DNA from: an uncultured Erysipelotrichaceae bacterium
GTDB taxonomy: Bacteria; Bacillota_I; Bacilli_A; RF39; UBA660
Reading direction: 5' to 3'
NCBI GenBank assembly: GCA_902793315.1
Contig: CADBCT010000001.1
Location: 1 to 34,726, forward strand
DNA length: 34,726 bases
Shown here: one piece after another, positions 30,374-34,726 of the stretch
Position numbering within the stretch: position 1 is the first letter of the stretch
Layout of the letters: each line of letters begins with the position of its first letter
Translations under genes and position numbers: made by a program
The notes under the pieces: model-generated
The model's input: the letters and a program-made list of their open reading frames with translations, nothing else
Database searches by the model: none
Told to the model about the DNA's origin: nothing

Positions 30374-30943
30374 TCACCTATTCTTATGATTGTATTTATT
30401 CATTAATTCTGTAAATTCCAATTTAAAATAGTCATCAATAACAGGACATAAATCTTTATAAAGATTATCAATTGTTCTTTTATCGTCTTTAGATAAATTC
30501 CCTAAAACATAATCTTTAGTATCTTTGTCTTTATCATTTGAAATACCTATTTTTAAACGTTTATATTCTGTTGTACCAATCTTACTTTCAATATCTCTTA
30601 AGCCGTTGTGTCCACCACAAGAGCCTTTACTCTTTAGTTTGTAGTTACCTATTGACAAATCAAGATCATCAGAAATAACTAATACATCATCAATATTAAC
30701 ATCATAATAATCCATTACTTTTCTAACAGAATTACCTGATAGATTCATATATGTTTGAGGCTTTAAAAAGATTACACTATGACCATCAATATTAACTTTC
30801 ATATATAATCCATCAAATTTCTTAATCCAATCATTACCTAAATTCTTATAATCTACATAATAATCTAAGAAATTAAAGCCTATATTATGCCGAGTATTTT
30901 GATATTCTTTACCAGGATTGCCTAATCCTACTATTAATTTCAT
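30374..30943 (-). CDS. pth: Peptidyl-tRNA hydrolase
   Basis: Cleaves peptidyl-tRNA released by stalled ribosomes, recycling tRNA. The 189-residue product has LIVGLGNPGKEYQNTRHNIG at the N-terminus with the catalytic His at residue 19, FLKPQTYMNLSG near 60-71 with the substrate Asn, VLVISDDLDLSIG near 88-100 with the catalytic Asp, and GSCGGHNGLRDIES near 106-119. I start it at the ATG at 30943, after AGGAAGTGATGTT; this clears the rsmI stop. It is followed 4 bp later by mfd. Confidence 0.97.
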   Translation of the reverse strand: MKLIVGLGNPGKEYQNTRHNIGFNFLDYYVDYKNLGNDWIKKFDGLYMKVNIDGHSVIFLKPQTYMNLSGNSVRKVMDYYDVNIDDVLVISDDLDLSIGNYKLKSKGSCGGHNGLRDIESKIGTTEYKRLKIGISNDKDKDTKDYVLGNLSKDDKRTIDNLYKDLCPVIDDYFKLEFTELMNKYNHKNR

Positions 30944-30947
30944 AACA

Positions 30948-31787
30948 TCACTTCCTATTATGATATTCATTATATATAACTGATTTAGCTACATTTCTTT
31001 CTTTAGCAACCAATTTAATTGCATCTTTTTCACTTATACCATCTTCTGTATATAATTTGACATGTTCAACAACATCTAAACTATTATAATCTACTTTTTC
31101 TTTGTTTCCTTCAACAATTATAACAAATTCACCTTTCATTTGGGAAACAAACTGTAATATATTACTTATTTTATCTCTACATACTTCTTCATGAATCTTA
31201 GATATCTCTCTACAAATAGCTATATTTCTATCACCTAAAACTTCTAACATATTTTTAAGTGTTTTTTCCATTCTATGAACTGATTCATAAAAGATTAGTG
31301 TATATTTTAAGTCTTTTAAACTCTTTAATTCAACTTTTTGCTTACTATCTTTGGCACTTAAAAATCCATAAAACAAAAATGGTGATGGTTCTATACCAGA
31401 CATAGAAAGAGCTGGAACAAAAGCTGTTGCTCCAGGCAAGCTTATTACATTATATCCTGCATTAATTACAGCACGAGAAATAATGTAACCTGGATCACTA
31501 ATGATTGGGCTTCCTTGATCAGTGACTAAACCAATATTTTTTCCTTTTTCTAAATAATCTATTACTTTACCTACTATTTTATCTTCATTATATTCATGAC
31601 AACTCAATAAAGTTTGCTTAATATCATATTTTTTTAATAATAGCCCAGTATCTCTAGTATCTTCACATAATAATACATCTACTTGTTTCAAAGTATTAAG
31701 TGCTCTTACAGTTATATCATCAAGATTACCTATTGGAGTTGGAATTAAATATAAACTAGCACTATCATCATAGCTATGTTGAATCAT
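30948..31787 (-). CDS. rsmI: 16S rRNA 2'-O-ribose C1402 methyltransferase RsmI
   Basis: Methylates the 2'-O of C1402 in the 30S P site. The 279-residue product is a tetrapyrrole-methylase-fold enzyme: YLIPTPIGNLDDITVRALN at the N-terminus, CEDTRDTGLLLKKYDI near residues 41-56, GLVTDQGSPIISDPGY near 85-100 with the SAM-binding loop, SLPGATAFVPALSMSG near 115-130, FYESVHRMEKTL and the C-terminal EGNKEKVD region. Its ATG overlaps the trmN6 stop (ATGA, 31784-31787). The same trmN6-rsmI order occurs in B. subtilis (yabB-yazA-rsmI). Confidence 0.96.
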   Translation of the reverse strand: MIQHSYDDSASLYLIPTPIGNLDDITVRALNTLKQVDVLLCEDTRDTGLLLKKYDIKQTLLSCHEYNEDKIVGKVIDYLEKGKNIGLVTDQGSPIISDPGYIISRAVINAGYNVISLPGATAFVPALSMSGIEPSPFLFYGFLSAKDSKQKVELKSLKDLKYTLIFYESVHRMEKTLKNMLEVLGDRNIAICREISKIHEEVCRDKISNILQFVSQMKGEFVIIVEGNKEKVDYNSLDVVEHVKLYTEDGISEKDAIKLVAKERNVAKSVIYNEYHNRK

Positions 31788-32512
31788 CCTAAAACCTCCT
31801 TTTGTAATCTATCATATTCTTCAGTTAATTTTCCATCTAATTCATATAAAATTAATGGTTTATCTACTTTTAAACCTACTTTTCCTAATTTTTGAGCTTC
31901 TATTAAAACTAAAGTTGATTCTTTGTTAATATTTTCATAAACAAATTTTATTTTTTTAGGTTCTAGATTGTTTTTTCTTAATACTTCTAATATTTCCATC
32001 AATCTATCACTTCTATGAACAAGGCATAAATTACCATTATCTTTTAATACTTTTTTTGCACAATCACATACATCTTGGAGATTAATTGTTATTTCATGAC
32101 GAGCGATTTTCTTTTCGTATGATTCATTTAAACTACTTTTTTCATTAATTTTAAAGTATGGTGGATTACACAAAACAAGATCAAATTTAGAAATATTTTT
32201 CTTTGAAAAGTCTTTTATATCTTCATTAACTATTTCTATTTGATCATTTAATTTATTGTATTCTATTGATTTTTTAGCTAATTTAGCTAATTTTTCTTGA
32301 ATTTCAATACCATGAATTTTTGCTTTAGTTCTCCTAGATAAAATTAATGGAATAACTGCATTACCAGTACAAAAATCAACTATTTGCTTATCTCTTAATC
32401 TTATATTTGCATAATTAGCCAAAATAATGCTATCTAGTGAAAATGCAAAATAATTGGAATTTTGGTAAATTTTTAAATTTTTATATCCTAAAATATCATC
32501 AAGTCTTTCCAT
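31784..32512 (-). CDS. trmN6: tRNA1(Val) A37 N6-methyltransferase TrmN6-like
   Basis: A Rossmann-fold adenine-N6 methyltransferase (B. subtilis YabB). The 242-residue product has SAM motif I IVDFCTGNAVIPLILSRR (about residues 44-61), the acidic motif GIEIQEK and catalytic motif IV LVLCNPPYF (about 112-120), the NPPY type used on exocyclic adenine amines. A conserved IARHEITINLQDVCDCAKKV segment follows. Its start overlaps the ricT stop by one base and its stop overlaps rsmI, giving a chain of coupled genes. The exact tRNA target is inferred from the family. Confidence 0.92.
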   Translation of the reverse strand: MERLDDILGYKNLKIYQNSNYFAFSLDSIILANYANIRLRDKQIVDFCTGNAVIPLILSRRTKAKIHGIEIQEKLAKLAKKSIEYNKLNDQIEIVNEDIKDFSKKNISKFDLVLCNPPYFKINEKSSLNESYEKKIARHEITINLQDVCDCAKKVLKDNGNLCLVHRSDRLMEILEVLRKNNLEPKKIKFVYENINKESTLVLIEAQKLGKVGLKVDKPLILYELDGKLTEEYDRLQKEVLG

Positions 32513-33309
32513 TATTTACTTTTATCCTCTTCGGTATCAAAAGTTACTATTCCTTGATCTTTTAAATCTACCGAATATGTCTTTTTAAAGATATCTACTG
32601 AAACAACTTTACCCATTCCTAATGGTGTATCTGCGACTAATCCGATTTTTGGTAAATCTTTTTTCATTTCTGTATATGTATCATTTTCATAACCCAAACA
32701 GCACAAAAGTCTACCACACAAACCATTAATCTTTGTAGGATTAAGAGCTAACATTTGATTTTTAGCCATATTAATTGAAACACTATTAAAGTCTGCTAAA
32801 AACGAATTACAACATAAGAATAATCCACATGGCCCTAAACCTCCAACTCTTTTTGCTTTATCACGTACACCAACTTGTCTTAATTCAATACGAGTTTTGT
32901 ATTTAGCAGCTAATTTCTTTGCAAGTTCCCTGAAATCAACTCTTGTTTCAGATAAGAAAAGAAAAACTAATTGTGATTTATCTAAATTATAATAAGCATC
33001 AACAAAATTCATCTCTAATTCTAACTCTTTGCTTATTTTTCTTGCCTCTACTAATGCTTTTTCTGTTTCTTTTATATTTTTTTTGAATTGATCATAATCT
33101 TTTTTCTCTGCCTTTCTTAATACTTTTGATAAAGGTAGAACTAAATTCTTTTTCTTTTCTTGATATATTTCTTTACAAACTTTTCCTAATAATAATCCGT
33201 TATCAGTTTCAAAAACCACATCATCTTCTTTTTTTAAATCTAAAGAATTAGGTGCTAAATAATAGATACTATTTGTCTGTAAAGATCTAACCACTACTAC
33301 TTCAATCAT
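32512..33309 (-). CDS. ricT: PSP1/RicT (YaaT) family protein
   Basis: RicT is part of the RicA-RicF-RicT complex that assists RNase Y cleavage, competence, sporulation phosphorelay and biofilm control in B. subtilis. The 265-residue product has the PSP1 core (DLKKEDDVVFETDNGLLLGK; RVDFRELAKKLAAKYKTRIE) and the conserved Cys cluster: GLGPCGLFLCCNSFLADF and NGLCGRLLCCLGYENDTY (about residues 157-200), which in B. subtilis takes part in iron-sulfur cluster binding. It lies after holB, as in B. subtilis; yabA, normally next, is absent. Confidence 0.95.
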   Translation of the reverse strand: MIEVVVVRSLQTNSIYYLAPNSLDLKKEDDVVFETDNGLLLGKVCKEIYQEKKKNLVLPLSKVLRKAEKKDYDQFKKNIKETEKALVEARKISKELELEMNFVDAYYNLDKSQLVFLFLSETRVDFRELAKKLAAKYKTRIELRQVGVRDKAKRVGGLGPCGLFLCCNSFLADFNSVSINMAKNQMLALNPTKINGLCGRLLCCLGYENDTYTEMKKDLPKIGLVADTPLGMGKVVSVDIFKKTYSVDLKDQGIVTFDTEEDKSK

Positions 33310-33313
33310 AATT

Positions 33314-34162
33314 TTAACCTCCTAGTATCAATTTTGAAAAAAGGGAATCTATCCACATTTTATAGTTTATATTGTACTCTAATTTTGGTAATTCCTCTTC
33401 TATTATCGATAAATATGTTAACAAATCTTTTTCTTCTTTATTGTTTAATATTTCACTAATCTTTTCACTAAAGTTTTCACCAAAATATTGATTATTTAAA
33501 TATTGAATAACCGTGCTTTCAACCTGTAATAATTTTTCTTTAGCTATATTTTTATCTGTAATATAGTTATTTATAAAATAATTGTATTTTTTAAAAAAAT
33601 CAGTTGGATTTACTACAAATTTTAAAAACTCTAAAAACTGTTCTTCTTCTTCATCTAATAAATTTGTTTCTTTTAAAGATAGTATCTGACATCTAGATAA
33701 AATTGTCTCTAAAACACTATATCTATTATCAGTTAATAAAAGGGCAATTATATTGTCTTCTGGTTCTTCTAAAAATTTAAGAATTGTATTACCTGAAGCT
33801 TGATTCATTTTTTCAGCATTCTTAATAATATAAATTCTCTTATTATTTAATAGTGATGTGTTACTATACTCTTTTTGCAGTTCAACTAATTGCCTTTTTC
33901 GAATATTATTACCATCTGGCTCAATCAACTTAATATCAGGATACATATTATTATCAATAAATTGAATTATTCCTTCATTTACTTGCTCTAATTCATTGTG
34001 TTTTTTGTTAAAAAGTATCATTTTTACGAAATCATAAATATCAACCATATCTTGATCGTAATTATCTATTTCTATAATATAGGCATGCGAAATTTTATTA
34101 TTTTCAATAATATGATCAAGATAATCAAAAAATTTCTTCTTAACAATCGATAAATTTCTCAC
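33314..34162 (-). CDS. holB: DNA polymerase III delta' subunit
   Basis: The delta' stator of the clamp loader. The 282-residue product has the RecA-like N-terminal region without a Walker A motif (KISHAYIIEIDNYDQDMVDI where a P-loop would be), which is common for delta', then YIIKNAEKMNQASGNTILKF and LEEPEDNIIALLLTDN (Walker B/sensor region) and LSRCQIL (SRC motif supplying the Arg finger). The zinc Cys cluster seen in many homologues is missing. The start is a GTG at 34162, nine bases after GAGG; no ATG fits in frame nearby. It precedes ricT, as in B. subtilis. Confidence 0.93.
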   Translation of the reverse strand: MRNLSIVKKKFFDYLDHIIENNKISHAYIIEIDNYDQDMVDIYDFVKMILFNKKHNELEQVNEGIIQFIDNNMYPDIKLIEPDGNNIRKRQLVELQKEYSNTSLLNNKRIYIIKNAEKMNQASGNTILKFLEEPEDNIIALLLTDNRYSVLETILSRCQILSLKETNLLDEEEEQFLEFLKFVVNPTDFFKKYNYFINNYITDKNIAKEKLLQVESTVIQYLNNQYFGENFSEKISEILNNKEEKDLLTYLSIIEEELPKLEYNINYKMWIDSLFSKLILGG

Positions 34163-34173
34163 CTATATCAACC

Positions 34174-34356
34174 TCACAAAAATACATAAAAAATTATTAA
34201 ACCAATCAAGCCAAAAATATCAAAAAAAGTAATAATTAATATTGTTATTATATTGATTGGAATTATTGGCAAACACTTAATAAATAAAATATTATAAAAA
34301 TATAATATAAATGCCGCTATTATTATTTTCCTAATGTCTCTTGTACATATTTTCAT
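34174..34356 (-). CDS. bofA: BofA-like small membrane protein (pro-sigma-K processing inhibitor family)
   Basis: A 60-residue membrane protein with two hydrophobic segments (about residues 10-28 and 33-59). The C-terminal part, LPIIPINIITILIITFFDIF followed by GLIGLIIFY, fits the BofA pattern (IPINxxTxxxxxxxGxxGxxxL). It lies directly after recR, where B. subtilis has yaaL-bofA. BofA inhibits the SpoIVFB protease and so delays sigma-K activation in the mother cell. It is shorter than the roughly 87-residue B. subtilis protein, lacking an N-terminal span. The ATG follows AGGTGATGAT. The assignment rests on motif plus synteny. Confidence 0.7.
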   Translation of the reverse strand: MKICTRDIRKIIIAAFILYFYNILFIKCLPIIPINIITILIITFFDIFGLIGLIIFYVFL

Positions 34357-34394
34357 ATCATCACCTATATAAAAAATATGTTATTATCAAAAAA

Positions 34395-34726
34395 CTATTC
34401 TATAACTTTACGATCACTTAAAGCTCTTTCTAATGTTAAACTATCAACATATTCCATATCTGCTCCAATTGGTACACCACTTGCTAACTTTGTTATTTTT
34501 ATATCTAAACCTTCTAATATTTTTTTTATATATAATGCAGTTGTTTCTCCTTCAATACTAGGTTTAAAAGCAAAGATAATTTCTTCAAATTTATCTTCTT
34601 TTATTCTATCAAGTAGTTTATCAAGTCCTATATCTTCTGGATTAATACCATCAAGTGGAGAAATCAAACCCTCTAAAACATGATATTTTCCACGAAACAT
34701 ATCTAATTTTTCAAATAAGAAAACAT
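34395..34726 (-). CDS. recR: Recombination protein RecR, C-terminal part
   Basis: RecR works with RecF and RecO to load RecA on gapped DNA. The window edge cuts the N-terminal part (HhH and zinc-finger domains lie outside). The visible frame runs from 34726 and reads VFLFEKLDMFRGKYHVLEG, then ISPLDGINPEDIGLDKLLDR, the Toprim segment EIIFAFKPSIEGETTALYI, and LASGVPIGADMEYVDSLTLE, matching the RecR signatures (YHVLxGxISPLDGI; TGEGExTA; LARGVPxGxxLEYxD). An internal ATG at 34700 is only an in-frame Met, not the start. The bofA-like gene follows. Confidence 0.96.
   Translation of the reverse strand, partial: VFLFEKLDMFRGKYHVLEGLISPLDGINPEDIGLDKLLDRIKEDKFEEIIFAFKPSIEGETTALYIKKILEGLDIKITKLASGVPIGADMEYVDSLTLERALSDRKVIE

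Noticed and set aside
34378-34683. Plus-strand open frame opposite recR
   Set aside because: Ser/Leu/Ile-rich antisense of the RecR Toprim region with no ribosome-binding site.
1-34726. CRISPR array, insertion sequence, prophage, tRNA or rRNA genes
   Set aside because: I looked for regularly spaced repeats, transposase or phage motifs, tRNA cloverleaf signatures and rRNA conserved stretches and saw none. The apparent repeats are AT-rich terminator hairpins.

Overview
This window comes from an AT-rich (very low G+C) Firmicutes chromosome. Every gene I can support is on the minus strand, so transcription runs from high to low coordinates. Gene order, Shine-Dalgarno sites of the AGGAGG/AGGTGA type, a T-box leader and sporulation genes (yabG, yabP, yabQ, spoVG, a bofA-like gene and a sigH-like sigma factor) point to the class Bacilli. 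An uncultured, genome-reduced gut lineage near the Erysipelotrichales/RF39-type groups would fit, but that placement is inference.

The block is a compacted version of the oriC-proximal region of Bacillus subtilis. Read in the direction of transcription it holds: recR (partial) - bofA-like - holB - ricT - trmN6 - rsmI - pth - mfd; two unrecognised genes; a T-box leader and metG - tatD; a cassette of two paralogous membrane-anchored proteins and a SipW-type signal peptidase; ksgA - yabG - veg; spoVG; yabP - yabQ; divIC; tilS - ftsH; a broken mscL; dusB - RDD protein - lysS; a YfcC-like permease; a degenerate clpC; cysS; mrnC - rlmB - sigH; an unrecognised tail-anchored protein; secE - nusG; rplK - rplA; rplJ - rplL (partial). 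Compared with B. subtilis, many genes are missing between these landmarks (for example rnmV, yabE, ctsR-mcsAB, rpmG), and pth-mfd sits between rsmI and metG rather than beside spoVG/yabP.

Regulation is unusually readable. Several sigma-A-type promoters have exact 17-bp spacers. The rplJ promoter lies on the rplA stop codon and is followed by a textbook L10 leader. Two hairpins, before rplK and between rplK and rplA, look like mimics of the 23S rRNA site for L1. Many intrinsic terminators share their hairpin with the last codons and stop codon of the gene they end.

The main items for a second look are: (1) the SipW-type peptidase with its two paralogous putative substrates; (2) a ClpC homologue that has lost the Walker B/pore segment of its first ATPase domain and nearly all of the second, yet keeps an open frame and a good promoter; (3) mscL disrupted by an internal deletion and frameshift; (4) FtsH with a Rho-N/SAP-like C-terminal tail; (5) the twin L1-site mimics; and (6) several conserved-looking genes without a recognised family. 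I saw no tRNA, rRNA, CRISPR array, insertion sequence or prophage gene.
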